A stretch of DNA of 52,452 nucleotides from Synergistaceae bacterium (GCA_031267575.1 JAIRYN010000040.1:1-52452); one strand, 5' to 3'. Shown: positions 24,099 to 34,761, counted from the first letter of the stretch. A program made the numbers and translations. Notes: a model not told the origin generated them from the sequence alone.

Positions 24099-26249
24099 TT
24101 ATCTGCCCGGTTTTCTCAGTGCTTTGGGCGCGGAGTTGTTTTGGGCATTGTTGATATTATGAAGCATAAAGCAGGAAAGAACCTCAATCAAGGTCTGGGC
24201 GTGTTCGTTCATGGCCTCAGACTGTTCCGCCATGCCTTGAGCGGCCTGGGCCGTTTCATCCGTTGCCCGGCGAATGTTGGAAACATTCTCCACCATTTCC
24301 ATCGTGGCCTTGGTCGCGCTGTCGATGGCCGTCGCCACTTCCTTGCTGGAAGCCGCCTGCTCCTCCGCCACGGCAGCGATGTTCTGGATGGAATCATTGG
24401 CCTTGTTCATCTCCTGAAGAGCTCCGTTCAAGTCCGTCTGCGCCTGCTCCGCTTGAGAAAGGGTCTCCGCCAGCATCCGGCCCGCTTCAGTGGTAGCTTT
24501 GATGCTCTCCTGGGCACTGTTCTGAAGCTCCACGATAATGCCGTTTACGTTTTGGGCCGCCCGGGCCGATTCCTCCGCCAGCTTGCGCACCTCCTCGGCC
24601 ACCACGGCAAACCCTCGCCCCACCTCGCCAGCTCGCGCAGCCTCAATGGCCGCGTTCAGGGCCAGGAGGTTTGTCTGATCCGCGATGCCGGTAATGACGG
24701 AAACAAAGCTGCTGACGTTTTCGACGGAAGCCACCAGCTGCCGTGTTTTGTCTTCGCCCTCCTTGGAGTTGGTGTTCACTTTGTGCATTCCCGCGATGAC
24801 GCTATTCACCGTTTGAATGGCTTTATTAGAGGCGTTGGTGGTCTGAGAGATAAACGAGGCGCTGTCCGTCGCGGACTGAGCCACGGTGTCGGCTCCCGAG
24901 CTCATTTCCTCGACGCCGGCATTGCATTGCTCCAGCGCGGCTCCGTTGTTTTCGCTCAAAGTGGAGACATGGTCGATAGATGCCTTGACTTCTTCCATAG
25001 AGGCGTTTGTCTCCTCGGAAATGGCCGATAAGTTGTTAGCGCTGGCGGAAAGATCGTCCGCTACGTTCACGACCTGTTGCATACTTTCTTCCTGTTTGAC
25101 GATCATGTTAGAAATGGCGTCCGCCAAGTGAGCCAATTCATCCTTGCCCACGTATTGAAATTCCTCCCGCGCGATGGTCAAGTCACCCTCTCCAGCGCGT
25201 TTGGCTAGAGCGACAATGATGTTGAGGGGCTTAGAGATGGTGTGGGAAATGAGAATTGATATCGAGATTCCTAAGATGATAGAGACCAGCCCAGATATAA
25301 ACAAAACCGTAATAGTGTTATTCAAATGGACAACGCTTTCCATCGAGATATTCGCCACTCGATTGCGGGCGATATTGGAGGCGTTCGAGCTTTCTTCATC
25401 GAGGATCCGTTCCAAAACAACGCTGGCGCGTTGTTGCTCTTCGAGATCCACTTGGGCTTGCACGAAGTTATTCAGGTTAGACGTGTAATTTTGGAGGTCC
25501 TTGATTGTCTGCTCCAAAATGCGTTTTCTACCGGTATCCACGGCGACATCAAGCAGAGCGATGAGGTCCTTTTCCAAAATCGGAATTGTCCTGATGGCGT
25601 TGTTCATTAGACGGGAATCATTGGCAGTCACCGCTGTCTGTACTTCGAGGCGCATGGTTTGAATCTCAACCAAAATTTCTGTGCTTCTCCGAAGGCGATC
25701 AAGCCGCTCCGAGATATTGTTCGGGTTCAAAGTCGCCAACGCTTCCTCAGTGGCTTGTATGTGAGAAGCCTCCATTTCTACGGCGCTTGAGTACATCGAA
25801 CGCCCTCTATCCCTTGCGGCAAGGTGGCATTCGTTCTTTTTCTGAAAGTCGCTTATCATTCTGTCGATGATTTTTACAAAATTTTTATAGGGTTCCAAGA
25901 GCTTCTCTTGAAGGAACTTCGGAGATTGAAGTTTCGGATTGGCTATGCCCATAGCCATGATGGTGTCGATGTTTTTCTGGACAATCACCTCTCTTTCCTT
26001 TACACCCGTGTAGGTCGCGTCCGTAGGATCGGCCTGCATTCGGCGTATGGCAAGCAAGTATTCGTACAGGTTCCGTTCCAAAGTCGTCGTCTCCTGCATG
26101 ACGACGACAATAGACTGCGCCAGTTCCCTGCTACCCTCTCTGACGGAGGAAATGTTTCTCCAGGTTACGACACCGGCTGTTACAAAGACCAGCAGAAGCA
26201 ACCCAAATCCTAAGAACAACTTGAAACTGATTTTAAGATTTTTCCACAT
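24099..26249 (-). CDS. Methyl-accepting chemotaxis protein
   Basis: A 716-residue transmembrane chemoreceptor. The ATG at 26249 has GGAGGAG upstream; a TTG six codons earlier overlaps that site and is rejected. TM1 is about residues 7-30, followed by a long helical periplasmic ligand domain, TM2 at about 310-340, HAMP, and a cytoplasmic signalling hairpin with '[20 protein letters not shown]' at its tip and '[18 protein letters not shown]'. There is no CheR-binding pentapeptide at the C-terminus. Its paralogue at 27710-29860 has the same length and nearly identical signalling domain but a different sensor domain. Ligand unknown. Confidence 0.93.
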   Translation of the reverse strand: MWKNLKISFKLFLGFGLLLLVFVTAGVVTWRNISSVREGSRELAQSIVVVMQETTTLERNLYEYLLAIRRMQADPTDATYTGVKEREVIVQKNIDTIMAMGIANPKLQSPKFLQEKLLEPYKNFVKIIDRMISDFQKKNECHLAARDRGRSMYSSAVEMEASHIQATEEALATLNPNNISERLDRLRRSTEILVEIQTMRLEVQTAVTANDSRLMNNAIRTIPILEKDLIALLDVAVDTGRKRILEQTIKDLQNYTSNLNNFVQAQVDLEEQQRASVVLERILDEESSNASNIARNRVANISMESVVHLNNTITVLFISGLVSIILGISISILISHTISKPLNIIVALAKRAGEGDLTIAREEFQYVGKDELAHLADAISNMIVKQEESMQQVVNVADDLSASANNLSAISEETNASMEEVKASIDHVSTLSENNGAALEQCNAGVEEMSSGADTVAQSATDSASFISQTTNASNKAIQTVNSVIAGMHKVNTNSKEGEDKTRQLVASVENVSSFVSVITGIADQTNLLALNAAIEAARAGEVGRGFAVVAEEVRKLAEESARAAQNVNGIIVELQNSAQESIKATTEAGRMLAETLSQAEQAQTDLNGALQEMNKANDSIQNIAAVAEEQAASSKEVATAIDSATKATMEMVENVSNIRRATDETAQAAQGMAEQSEAMNEHAQTLIEVLSCFMLHNINNAQNNSAPKALRKPGR

Positions 26250-26626
26250 GTTTGCCACTCCTCCCAATATCGTCCAAAAATAACTTATAAAATCACCGTA
26301 CTTAAATGGTTTTAAATTCTCGGATCCACTTTCATTTTTACTTGTTACTTGTTACTTGCACAATCATCAACGCTATCGGGCTATCGGGCTTTATAGGAAT
26401 ATAGCTAAGTTTACTACATCGCTGCGATTCTGAAAATACAAGATGCGTAAAATCACATAAAAAACATCAATTCATATTTCCCTTTCATATTTCCCTTTTA
26501 TATTTTTCTTTCATATTTTCCTTTTTATCTTTGCTTATTTTTTTACCTTGACCTTGTTTTGCCAAAAAAAACATCTTCAATGGGATACTTTTTATAAAAA
26601 ATATAAAACGAAAGGTGAAGACGGGA
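26250..26626. other. AT-rich divergent spacer with pyrimidine repeats
   Basis: This 377-base stretch lies between divergent genes, the chemoreceptor and the oxidoreductase. It contains ACTTGTT and ATCGGGCT tandem duplications (about 26338-26395) and an imperfect 13-15 bp unit like CATATTTCCCTTT repeated about four times (26472-26530). No ORF was recognised. Both promoters should lie here; none is clear. Confidence 0.5.
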
Positions 26627-27595
26627 ATGGATATAGGAATCAAGCGAGTGGGGGTCGTGGGAGTAGGGCATTTAGGGCAGCATCACGCGCGCGTCTACAC
26701 GGAGCTTCTGGACGCTCGCTTGGTGGGTGTGGTGGACGTGGATGAAAACCGAGCTCACTTCATCAGCGAGAACCTGGGAATTCCGTTTTATACGGAAATG
26801 GAAGAGCTGCTCGAACGGCAGAGCCCGGACGCTCTATCTATCGTGGTACCCACAAGCCTGCATTACGCCATCGCCAAGCAGGCTTTGGAACGCGGAGTCC
26901 ACGTGCTGATCGAGAAGCCCGTTACGACCCGCCCCAGTGAGGCCGAAGAATTATTGAACATCGCCGCGCGGAAAAATTTGGTTTTGCAGGTGGGGCACAT
27001 CGAGCGCTTTAATGGCGCGATCCGCCACATCTCTCAGACCGTTCACGATCCTCTTTTTCTGGAGTCCAAGCGCCTAGGGCCTTTTTCTCCGCGTATCAAC
27101 GACGTTGGCGTGGTCCTCGACCTGATGATCCACGATATCGACATCATCCTTTCGCTGGTTCCATCGGAAATCTCGCGGATCGCCGCCACAGGGCGCCGCG
27201 TTTTGACGGAGCACGAAGATTTGGCCAGCGCCCAGATCACCTTCAAAAACGGAACAATGTCTCATATTTTGGTCAGCCGTGTGGCGGAAAGGCGCATACG
27301 TCAGTTGGATATCATGGAACGAGAACGGCATATCACCGTCAACTACGAGACTCAAGATGTGCAGATCCATCGTTGTGTCCGAGACAGTAAAGGGGTCACC
27401 GAGATTTTGGAGCGACCCGTCTTTCCCAAGAGCGAGCCCTTGAAGCTGGAGTTGGCGCACTTCATTGGCTGCGTGCGCGAAAAGCGCCAGCCCTTGGTGG
27501 GCATCCGGGATGGCAAGCGCGCGCTCGAAGTGGCGATCGAGGTGTTGCGTCAGATTCATGAGGATGTTTGCGCGGAACGAATCTGCTGCGCGTAA
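26627..27595 (+). CDS. Gfo/Idh/MocA-family oxidoreductase
   Basis: An NAD(P)-dependent sugar-type dehydrogenase of 322 residues from the ATG at 26627; a GTG at 26615 overlaps the AAAGGTG ribosome binding site and is rejected. Rossmann 'VGVVGVGHLGQHHARVY', the EKP motif in 'HVLIEKPVTTRP', 'VGHIERFNGAIR', and 'DLMIHDIDIILSLV' with the catalytic-type His are visible. The 'GHIERFN...HDIDI' pattern resembles UDP-N-acetylglucosamine 3-dehydrogenases used in lipid A variants, but no lpx or aminotransferase partner is adjacent, so the substrate is open. It stands alone between two opposing chemoreceptor genes. Confidence 0.85.
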   Translation: MDIGIKRVGVVGVGHLGQHHARVYTELLDARLVGVVDVDENRAHFISENLGIPFYTEMEELLERQSPDALSIVVPTSLHYAIAKQALERGVHVLIEKPVTTRPSEAEELLNIAARKNLVLQVGHIERFNGAIRHISQTVHDPLFLESKRLGPFSPRINDVGVVLDLMIHDIDIILSLVPSEISRIAATGRRVLTEHEDLASAQITFKNGTMSHILVSRVAERRIRQLDIMERERHITVNYETQDVQIHRCVRDSKGVTEILERPVFPKSEPLKLELAHFIGCVREKRQPLVGIRDGKRALEVAIEVLRQIHEDVCAERICCA

Positions 27596-27616
27596 AACGT
27601 GACGCGAACGTACAAA

Positions 27617-27687
27617 ACACATCACACATCACACATCAAGGCTTTCCGTTTACCGGGAGGCCTTGATGTGTGATGTATGATGTATGT
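27617..27687. terminator. Long inverted repeat between convergent genes
   Basis: ACACATCACACATC-rich left arm (27617-27642) and GATGTGTGATGTATGATGT-type right arm (27659-27687) can form a stem of about 26 pairs with few mismatches. It lies between the oxidoreductase stop and the convergent chemoreceptor stop and may serve both as terminator. Confidence 0.55.
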
Positions 27688-27709
27688 GGGGTATTCGGTT
27701 ACGTTTTGT

Positions 27710-29860
27710 TCACGCCAGGGTCTTTTGGGGGGCTTTGAGGGCCATTTTTCCCGAAGCGGGAGGGGTGGTATGCAAGGTGAAACGAGAGAGAACATCGATC
27801 AGCGTCTGAGAGTGCTCGCTCATGGCTTGAGATTGTTCCGCTACGCCCTGAGCAGCGTGAGCCGTTTCCTCCGTGGCTCGTCGGATATTCGAGAGCGTCT
27901 CTACCGTTTCCATCGTGGACTTGGTCGCGCTGTCGATGGCCGTGGCCACCTCTTTACTGGAGGCCGCCTGTTCTTCTGCCACAGCCGCGATGTTTTGGAT
28001 GGAGTCGTTGGCTTTGTTCATTTCTTTGAGAGCCCCATTCAGTTCTGTTTGAGCTTGTTCCGCCTGAACCAGGGTCTCGACCAACATGCGCCCCGTTGCG
28101 GTAGTGGCTTGAATGCTCTCCTGGGCGCTGCTTTGAAGTTCCACGATGATATTGTTCACGTTTTGGGCCGCCCGTGCCGACTCCTCCGCTAGCTTGCGCA
28201 CCTCCTCGGCCACCACGGCAAACCCTCGCCCCATTTCACCGACTCGTGCCGCCTCGATGGCCGCGTTCAGAGCCAGCAGGTTCGTCTGGTCCGCGATTCT
28301 GGTGATGACGGAAACAAAGCTACTCACATTTTCCACGGACTCCACCAATTGACGCGTCTTCTTCTCGCGCTCCTTAGAGTTGTCATCTACGTGACGCATA
28401 CTTACAATCACGTTATCCACCGTCTGGATAGCTTTGTTGGAGGCGTCCGTGGTCTGAGCGATGAAGGCGGCGCTGTCGGTGGCGGATTGGGCCACGGTAT
28501 TGGCCCCGGCGCTCATCTCCCCAACGCCCGCATTGCATTCCTCTAAGGCGGCTCCATTGTTCTCGCCCAGTGAGGAAACTTGGTCGATGGAAGCCTTAAC
28601 TTCCTCCATCGAGGCGTTCGTCTCCTGGGAAATGGTGGAAAGGTTTTTGGCGCTATGGGAAAGGCTGTCCGCCACGGCCACCACTTGGTGCATACTCGTC
28701 TCCTGGGTGGCGATCATATTAATGATAGCATCCACTAACCCTCCCAGTTCGTCCTTACCCTTGTACTGAAAGTCTTGTTTTTCAATAGTCAGGTCACCGT
28801 CCCCAGCGCGTCGCGCCAACCTGACGATGGTGTCCAAGGGCTTGGAGATGCTGCGAGAAATGAGGATCGCGGCCAGCATTCCTATGATGACGGCTACACA
28901 AGCGGATGAGAGCAAGACCATGAGGCAGGCGCTCAGAGAATTAGCGCTGGCGCTCGATATATCTTGCACCAGCTTTCGAGCGGCGCCGGTGGTTTGCATC
29001 ATTTCACTGTACATGGTATCCATTAGGGGCGCGCGGGCGCGATTAAGTTCCATTAACTCCGTGTAGGCCGTTATATATACTTGTAAACTGTCCTGGTAGT
29101 TTTGGGCCGATGCGCTTAGTTGATCCAGCATTTTCTGCCTGTTAGGGCTGCGGGCGGCCAGTTGCAGAGTTTGGATATTTTTTGTGATGCTTTTGATCGT
29201 GTCGATAGACGTGTTTATGCTTTGAATGTCCGCTGTGGCCGTGGCCACCTGAATGTCGCGCCGTAGGTTCTGAATTTTATCCATGGTTTGCGCGCACGCG
29301 TGCGACAGATCCAAAAGCGAGGCCGCCTTATCGGCGTTCCGGGCCTGCAATTCTTCTCTCGTTTCAGTGTACAGCGCGTTCAAGGCGTCATTTATGAGGG
29401 CATACATGCTTTCTCCAGAGTTTTGCATGATGGAGTAGAGGGCGTTCTTTTTGGCTGAGGCGGAGATCGCTTTTTTGAGCATCTTCAAATAGTTGTCGGC
29501 AAGAGGTAAAACTTTCTCCGTTACGAGCCGCATAGCCTCGATATTCGGATGCGCAGCGGAAAAACCGAAGATTTCATCGAGGAGTTTTTGTATCTTCGCC
29601 TGCCCCGTTTTGACGTCCGCGACTGACTGCTCGCTACCCTCGAACCGCATTCGCATCACCTGCAAAGAAAACGCGTACAGATCCCGTTCCAAACTGGTTG
29701 TCTTCACCATCGCGGGGACAACCGCGGTCGCCAGGAAATTGCTGTCGCTCCGAACATCGTTTATATCTTTCCAAGCTATGAGGATGGCAATCAGAAAAGC
29801 GATCAACACCAATCCGAATCCTAACAATAATTTGCCACCGATTTTTAAGTTTCTCCACAT
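27710..29860 (-). CDS. Methyl-accepting chemotaxis protein (paralogue)
   Basis: A second 716-residue chemoreceptor with the same plan as the one at 24099-26249. It starts [10 protein letters not shown] (ATG at 29860, GGAAGG eight bases upstream), TM1 at about 7-30, a four-helix type ligand domain, TM2 at about 305-335, HAMP, and the hairpin tip '[20 protein letters not shown]'. The cytoplasmic halves of the two proteins are almost the same while the ligand domains differ widely, as expected of duplicated receptors tuned to different signals. The two genes point the same way with one opposing gene between them. Confidence 0.93.
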   Translation of the reverse strand: MWRNLKIGGKLLLGFGLVLIAFLIAILIAWKDINDVRSDSNFLATAVVPAMVKTTSLERDLYAFSLQVMRMRFEGSEQSVADVKTGQAKIQKLLDEIFGFSAAHPNIEAMRLVTEKVLPLADNYLKMLKKAISASAKKNALYSIMQNSGESMYALINDALNALYTETREELQARNADKAASLLDLSHACAQTMDKIQNLRRDIQVATATADIQSINTSIDTIKSITKNIQTLQLAARSPNRQKMLDQLSASAQNYQDSLQVYITAYTELMELNRARAPLMDTMYSEMMQTTGAARKLVQDISSASANSLSACLMVLLSSACVAVIIGMLAAILISRSISKPLDTIVRLARRAGDGDLTIEKQDFQYKGKDELGGLVDAIINMIATQETSMHQVVAVADSLSHSAKNLSTISQETNASMEEVKASIDQVSSLGENNGAALEECNAGVGEMSAGANTVAQSATDSAAFIAQTTDASNKAIQTVDNVIVSMRHVDDNSKEREKKTRQLVESVENVSSFVSVITRIADQTNLLALNAAIEAARVGEMGRGFAVVAEEVRKLAEESARAAQNVNNIIVELQSSAQESIQATTATGRMLVETLVQAEQAQTELNGALKEMNKANDSIQNIAAVAEEQAASSKEVATAIDSATKSTMETVETLSNIRRATEETAHAAQGVAEQSQAMSEHSQTLIDVLSRFTLHTTPPASGKMALKAPQKTLA

Positions 29861-30090
29861 GACTCTCACCTTCCTTGGTGGTCTATAAAATCTCTTGCAT
29901 TATAAGAGTCCCAGAAAAAAGAGTTAAGGTAAATCTAGGAAAAGAAAAACGAGGTTTTTAAGGATTTTGAGCCGCGGATAAGTGATATATTGAAGCAAAA
30001 AGGCTAATGTTAGATTAGAATAATAGAAGATGGTTCTTTTGTAACGCGCGTTATCCAAAAGGAAACAAAATCACAAGAGGGGGTTGAAAA

Positions 30091-31284
30091 ATGGCCGGTT
30101 ATCGTTTGCCCGTTTCGCGTATGCGCGCGGCTATGCAGATCGGGGGAATACGCGAAATCATGAATAAAGCGGGTGTACTTGACCGCGCGGGGAAAAAAGT
30201 GATCCATATGGAAATTGGGCGGCCAGACTACGATTCTCCCTTATGCGCGAAAGAAGCCGCTAAAAAAGCCCTCGACGAAGGGTGGGTGCATTACACGGAT
30301 ACGGCAGGGACTCCAGAACTACGGCGCGCCATTGCGGACGCGGTGAAACGCGACCAGGGGATTGGCGTCGACCCGGACCGTGAAATCGTGGTTACGCTCG
30401 GTGCCGTCGAGGCCTTGGCGGTAACGTTTTTTACGCTTTTGGAGCCTGGTGACGAGGTTATTGTTCCGGCGCCTTTTTTCCCAGCGTATGCCGACCAAAT
30501 TGCCCTCGCCGGCGGAGTTCTCCGAGAGGTTCCCTGCCGGTTCGAAAACGGCTTTCGCTTGGAGCCCGCGGACCTCGAAGCGGCAATCACGCCCAAAACG
30601 CGCATGTTGTTGATCAATTCGCCCAACAATCCCTCAGGCGCCGTGATGACCAGAAGCGAACTCTCGGATATTTCCGCTCTGGCCCGGAAGTACGATATCT
30701 TAGTTGTAAGCGATGAATGTTACGAAAAATTTTTGTACGAAGGAGAGCACGTTTCCATCGCGTCGCTGCCGAACATGCGAGAAAGGACGATCATGATCAA
30801 CTCGGCCTCCAAAACTTTCTCGATGACAGGTTGGCGAGTGGGATGGCTCATATTGCCGCCTGAAGTAAAGCCTTACGCGGCCAAAAGTCACCAAAACTTT
30901 ACGAGCTGCGCGACGTCTTTCGCTCAAATCGGCGTGGCTGAAGCCTTGTACAATGCTGGGGAGGATGTAAAACGAATGATCGAGGGCTATAAAGAGCGCC
31001 GTGACACGATTGTCGCTCGTCTGCGGAATATAGACGGTTTTGAAATCCAAGCGCCTGCTGGGGCGTTTTACGTTTTGCCGCGAGTATCGGAGCTGACGTC
31101 CCGCCTAGGGCTCGATACGACGAAATTCGCGGCGTGGCTTCTCGATAAAGCCGGTGTTGCCGCTGTTCCTGGCGACGTTTTTCACGCTCAAGGAAACTTT
31201 CTGCGCATGGCGTATTGCCGTCCGCTTGAAGAGATTCACGAAGCAATGGATAAAATCGAGGCGGTCGTAAAAAAACACCTCTGA
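30091..31284 (+). CDS. Class I/II aminotransferase, aspartate aminotransferase-like
   Basis: A PLP-dependent aminotransferase of 397 residues. The PLP lysine is in 'NSASKTFSMTGWRVGW'; 'NSPNNPSGAV', 'VVSDECYEKFLYEG', and the substrate-binding Arg in 'FLRMAYCR' are also present. 'MEIGRPDYDSP' at the N-terminus is typical of subgroup I-gamma aspartate or aromatic aminotransferases. AGAGGGGG precedes the ATG. It could supply phenylalanine or tyrosine from the keto acids made by the aro operon, but broad-specificity aspartate transamination is equally possible. Confidence 0.88.
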   Translation: MAGYRLPVSRMRAAMQIGGIREIMNKAGVLDRAGKKVIHMEIGRPDYDSPLCAKEAAKKALDEGWVHYTDTAGTPELRRAIADAVKRDQGIGVDPDREIVVTLGAVEALAVTFFTLLEPGDEVIVPAPFFPAYADQIALAGGVLREVPCRFENGFRLEPADLEAAITPKTRMLLINSPNNPSGAVMTRSELSDISALARKYDILVVSDECYEKFLYEGEHVSIASLPNMRERTIMINSASKTFSMTGWRVGWLILPPEVKPYAAKSHQNFTSCATSFAQIGVAEALYNAGEDVKRMIEGYKERRDTIVARLRNIDGFEIQAPAGAFYVLPRVSELTSRLGLDTTKFAAWLLDKAGVAAVPGDVFHAQGNFLRMAYCRPLEEIHEAMDKIEAVVKKHL

Positions 31285-31329
31285 GAACTCAGCTAAGAAC
31301 CCAGCAGCTGCCTCCTTTTTCCGTAATCA

Positions 31330-31995
31330 TTATAAGGCCAGAAAACGCTCCATAAGAGGGACAATGAATCCCGTGTCCAAAGGCGGGGCTTTTTGCGCTT
31401 CGCTCACTGAGTTTCCAGATTTTCGCAGAATCCAGAGTCCCTCTGTCACGCCGATTTCAAAGTGGGCCTGAAATCCCCAAACCGGAGCGTCACGCAACTT
31501 GAAAGACTGTATGGCGCACTCGTCGGACTCCGCGAGAATCATTCCCTTACCCGGTGGAACAAAGACGACTTCGTCGTAGTGAAAGAGAAAAGCCGACTGA
31601 GTTTCACGTTTGTCGCCCCATAGGGGATCGGTGGCGAGAACGCGAATTTGCTTCCAACCCAGTTCCGCCTTTTCTCTTATGCGAACGGATTCCCGTCCAA
31701 ACATCGCTTTGGCGATCAACTGGTGCCCGAAGCAACTGCCAAGAAGCGGGATTTTCGCGGCCATCGCGGAGAAGATGAGCTTTTCTTCCTCCAGCATCCA
31801 GTTCTTTTCGTCGAGTGTACAGCTCTCCGACCCCGACAGGATAATGTGGGAATAGTCCTTCAGGTCGAGCCTGGCAAGTTCCCCGCTGGGCGCGTACACG
31901 CGGCGGAAAGCCTCCGGGAAGCACGGCTTCCAATGTTCGAGTGGGGAGTAATGAGGAATCGTTTCGGAATTGTCCACAAATAACAAACATGTCAT
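31330..31995 (-). CDS. Class I glutamine amidotransferase-like protein
   Basis: A 221-residue stand-alone GATase domain. AAGGAGAG lies just before the ATG at 31995, so the open frame extending to 32058 is not used. The catalytic Cys is in 'LLGSCFGHQLIAKAMFG' and the His in 'VWGFQAHFE', followed by Glu-Ile. This resembles GMP-synthase-like or gamma-glutamyl hydrolase-like amidotransferases of unknown substrate. The gene is convergent with the aminotransferase and divergent from glyA. Its upstream region contains a repeated operator-like block. Confidence 0.82.
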   Translation of the reverse strand: MTCLLFVDNSETIPHYSPLEHWKPCFPEAFRRVYAPSGELARLDLKDYSHIILSGSESCTLDEKNWMLEEEKLIFSAMAAKIPLLGSCFGHQLIAKAMFGRESVRIREKAELGWKQIRVLATDPLWGDKRETQSAFLFHYDEVVFVPPGKGMILAESDECAIQSFKLRDAPVWGFQAHFEIGVTEGLWILRKSGNSVSEAQKAPPLDTGFIVPLMERFLAL

Positions 31996-32013
31996 AGCAG
32001 TCTCTCCTTGTTT

Positions 32014-32115
32014 AAATATACTTTTGAAAGTATATTTTGATAAAATATTATAGTACATTAACTAAACCACTGGAAGTATATTTTAGTGAAATATTATAGT
32101 ACATTAATTAAACCG
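32014..32115. repeat. Operator-like palindrome plus two 43-bp direct repeats
   Basis: A perfect 11-bp inverted repeat, AAATATACTTT-TG-AAAGTATATTT (32014-32037), overlaps the first of two direct repeats at 32026-32068 and 32072-32114. These are equal in length and differ at about five or six bases. Each contains ATTATAGTAC, which on the minus strand offers a TATAAT -10 for the amidotransferase gene. The block lies in the divergent glyA spacer and may be a regulator-binding region. Confidence 0.6.
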
Positions 32116-32212
32116 TTACCGTTTTTCAATATTGAGGTGCGATATTATCAATAATTTTATATAATGGAGAAAATCAGCAACTCAAATCAAGAACTTGAAA
32201 GGAAGCGATACG

Positions 32213-33469
32213 GTGAAAACGGCAAAACAGTTTCTCGCGATGACGGACCCGGAAATCTACAAAGTGTACGTGGGCGAGCGTAAACGACAGGAAGAGGGAA
32301 TCGAACTCATCGCGTCGGAAAACGTGGTGCATCCCGCTGTTCTTGCGGCCGCGGGGTCGGTGTTGACCAACAAGTATGCGGAGGGGTATCCCCACGCCCG
32401 TTATTACGGCGGCTGCGAGGTTGTCGATGAGGCGGAAGACCTGGCGCGAGAACGCGCCAAAAAGCTCTTCGGTTGCGATCATGTCAATGTTCAGCCTCAT
32501 TCCGGGTCGCAAGCCAACATGGCCGTCTACCTCACTGCGCTACAGCACGGTGATACCGTCCTCGCCATGGACCTTGCGCATGGAGGACATTTGACGCACG
32601 GGTCGGGGGTCAATTTTTCGGGAAAGCTCTTCAATTTCGTTCACTATGGTGTTGGGAAAGATACTGGCCGGATCGACATGAACGATGTGGAGAAAAAAGC
32701 TCTGGAGCACAAGCCTAAGATGATCGTTTGCGGAGCCAGCGCTTATCCGCGGGAAATCGACGCGGAAGCGTTTCGCGCCGTGGCTGAAAAAGTAGGCGCG
32801 CTTTTGATGTTCGACATCGCGCACATTGCGGGATTGGTGACGGCGAAACTACACAAGGACCCTGTGCCCTGGTGCGATTTTGTAACGACGACAACGCACA
32901 AAACGTTGCGAGGGCCGCGCGGCGGCATGGTTATGTGTAAGGAAACATACGCAAAGGCATTGGATAAAACGGTGTTTCCTGGAATGCAGGGAGGGCCTTT
33001 GATGCATATCATCGCGGCAAAGGCCGTGGCTTTCAAACTGGCGTTGGAACCCTCTTTCGCGGACTATCAGAAGCAGATCGTGGCGAACGCAAAGGCTCTT
33101 GCGGAAGCGCTCATGGGGTACGGTTTCAATCTGGTATCGGGGGGAACGGACAACCACATGATGCTGATAGACCTGCGGAACAAGGGTTTGACGGGGAAGG
33201 TCATGGAGCACGCGTTGAATGAGTCAGGCCTGACAGTGAACAAAAACGCGGTACCCTTCGACACGGAGAGGCCGATGGTGACGAGCGGAATCCGCGTCGG
33301 AACGCCAGCGGTGACGACGCGGGGATTCCGGGAGCCGGAAATGAAGCGGATTGCCGCATGGATCGATCGCATTTCAAAGGACGTGGAGAACAAAGACCTG
33401 CATAGGGCGGTGAAGGACGAAATATACGAACTTTGCCAGGAATTTCCCGTTTACCCTGATCTCGAATAG
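32213..33469 (+). CDS. glyA: Serine hydroxymethyltransferase
   Basis: Interconverts serine and glycine with tetrahydrofolate, the main source of one-carbon units. The GTG at 32213 is taken as start because GGAAG lies seven bases before it; a TTG at 32195 overlaps poor context. '[13 protein letters not shown]', '[17 protein letters not shown]', '[13 protein letters not shown]', the PLP lysine in '[15 protein letters not shown]' and '[15 protein letters not shown]' are complete. 418 residues, normal. It is a single gene. One-carbon units it makes could feed the formyltransferase encoded at 40902-41843. Confidence 0.96.
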   Translation: MKTAKQFLAMTDPEIYKVYVGERKRQEEGIELIASENVVHPAVLAAAGSVLTNKYAEGYPHARYYGGCEVVDEAEDLARERAKKLFGCDHVNVQPHSGSQANMAVYLTALQHGDTVLAMDLAHGGHLTHGSGVNFSGKLFNFVHYGVGKDTGRIDMNDVEKKALEHKPKMIVCGASAYPREIDAEAFRAVAEKVGALLMFDIAHIAGLVTAKLHKDPVPWCDFVTTTTHKTLRGPRGGMVMCKETYAKALDKTVFPGMQGGPLMHIIAAKAVAFKLALEPSFADYQKQIVANAKALAEALMGYGFNLVSGGTDNHMMLIDLRNKGLTGKVMEHALNESGLTVNKNAVPFDTERPMVTSGIRVGTPAVTTRGFREPEMKRIAAWIDRISKDVENKDLHRAVKDEIYELCQEFPVYPDLE

Positions 33470-33540
33470 CCGTAATCCCTTATTCCTTTGATAGTTTGAT
33501 AGCGGGTTTAACGTACTGAATATTTCGGAATATTTCTAGA

Positions 33541-33638
33541 TAGTGGGCCATATGTGTTGATGAACAAATTTCAGCTTTTGATATCAGTTTTTGATATCAG
33601 TGCCTTCAAGAAAGCGCATCAACATGTTGGACCCACTA
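33541..33638. repeat. Long imperfect inverted repeat in glyA-DMT spacer
   Basis: TAGTGGGCCATATGTGTTGATG (33541-33562) and CATCAACATGTTGGACCCACTA (33617-33638) are imperfect reverse complements with a 54-base loop. The loop holds TTTTGATATCAG twice in tandem. The rest of the 285-base spacer (33470-33754) shows no ORF. It might be the ends of a tiny element or a structured RNA; the evidence is only the symmetry. Confidence 0.45.
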
Positions 33639-33754
33639 CCTATTGCTACGAGCTTCACGAGATTCAACTTTTTCTTTGGCTTTATAATCGACTCGACTTT
33701 AGAGTTTACTCATTATGAGTAGGTATTAGTACACGAAAAGGATCGGAGAGACCA

Positions 33755-34735
33755 GTGTTTTCAGTGAAACAAATGAAACAAATGAAACAAACGAAACAAG
33801 AGACGAATGATCACGAAAATTCCAAAGAAGCGCGTCAGGCGTTTCCAGTTCTTTCTGGACTCAGGCTCTGGATCGCGGACGGGAGCCTGGTGGCCTGCGC
33901 GGCTCTCTGGGGCCTGGGGTTCGTGGCAATGAAGGATGCTCTTGTTGTTTACACCACCTGTTGGCTGCTCTTTTTTCGTTTTGGAGGCGGAGCTCTTCTG
34001 ACGGGAGTATGTTTTTTCAGAAGTATTGCTGGAGCCACCCAAAGGGATTTGAGGGGCGGTCTTGTTATTGGAATTTTTCTGTTCTTGGGCATGAGTTTGC
34101 AAACTTGGGGCTTGAACTACACCACAGCGGGGAAGCAGGCTTTTCTCACCGCCAGTTATGTCATGATGGTGCCTCTGCTTCTCTGGGGGTTGCGCAGAGC
34201 TTTTCCCGGTTGGGTCGTCATCTTGGGGGCGCTCATTTGTTTCGCAGGCATGGGGCTTCTCACCTCGGACATAGTCGAACCGCTCAACGAAGGAGACGTT
34301 TTGACCGTGATCTCCGCCGTTTTCTTTGCCCTACAGATCATCGCCACTGGACATTACGCGGCCAAGGGGAACCCTTTGGTTCTCACTTTCGTTCAGTTCG
34401 CCGTTGTAGCCTTCTTATCCTTCTATTCAGCGCTCTTGTTTGAAGGGCCTCTCGAACTCCAGGGAAGCAGGGGGCTTCTGGAAATCGTCTATGTTACGGT
34501 TTTCTGCACCTTTCTCTGCTTCCTCATACAGAACGTCGCTCAAAAAATCACATCTCCCGCTCACGCGTCGATATTGCTGGGGCTGGAGTCGGTGTTTGGC
34601 GCGTTGGGCGGCGTCCTTCTCCTGAACGAGGCCTTTTCCCTCAGGATGGGCGTCGGTTGTTCGCTGATTTTCGGGGCTGTTCTTCTGATTGAACTCGCCC
34701 CGCTGATTTTCCCGGAGCCTCTTTTGGTGGAATGA
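33755..34735 (+). CDS. EamA/DMT-family transporter
   Basis: A 326-residue membrane protein with ten hydrophobic segments in two EamA repeats ('LVACAALWGLGFVAMKDAL' at the start of the first, 'ISAVFFALQIIATGHYAA' at the start of the second). DMT carriers usually export amino acids, nucleosides or metabolites; the substrate cannot be assigned. GTG start at 33755 with GGAGAG four bases upstream, somewhat close. The first 12 residues hold a KQM-KQM-KQT repeat that comes from a 9-bp tandem duplication (GAAACAAAT), so the real start could lie after it, though I see no alternative with a good ribosome binding site. Confidence 0.85.
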   Translation: MFSVKQMKQMKQTKQETNDHENSKEARQAFPVLSGLRLWIADGSLVACAALWGLGFVAMKDALVVYTTCWLLFFRFGGGALLTGVCFFRSIAGATQRDLRGGLVIGIFLFLGMSLQTWGLNYTTAGKQAFLTASYVMMVPLLLWGLRRAFPGWVVILGALICFAGMGLLTSDIVEPLNEGDVLTVISAVFFALQIIATGHYAAKGNPLVLTFVQFAVVAFLSFYSALLFEGPLELQGSRGLLEIVYVTVFCTFLCFLIQNVAQKITSPAHASILLGLESVFGALGGVLLLNEAFSLRMGVGCSLIFGAVLLIELAPLIFPEPLLVE

Positions 34736-34761
34736 GCTTTTCCGTCCTCCCGAAACTGATA

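Noticed and set aside
23943-25031. A 362-codon plus-strand open frame opposite the first chemoreceptor
   Set aside because: It is antisense to a clear chemoreceptor gene, is Leu/His/Arg-rich with no recognisable domain, and a similar artefact appears opposite the second chemoreceptor.
27677-28192. A 171-codon plus-strand open frame opposite the second chemoreceptor
   Set aside because: Mirror of the same antisense artefact; no ribosome binding site and no homology.
32116-32212. Possible riboswitch or T-box before glyA
   Set aside because: No T-box sequence, glycine-riboswitch core or terminator-antiterminator pair could be found in the short leader.
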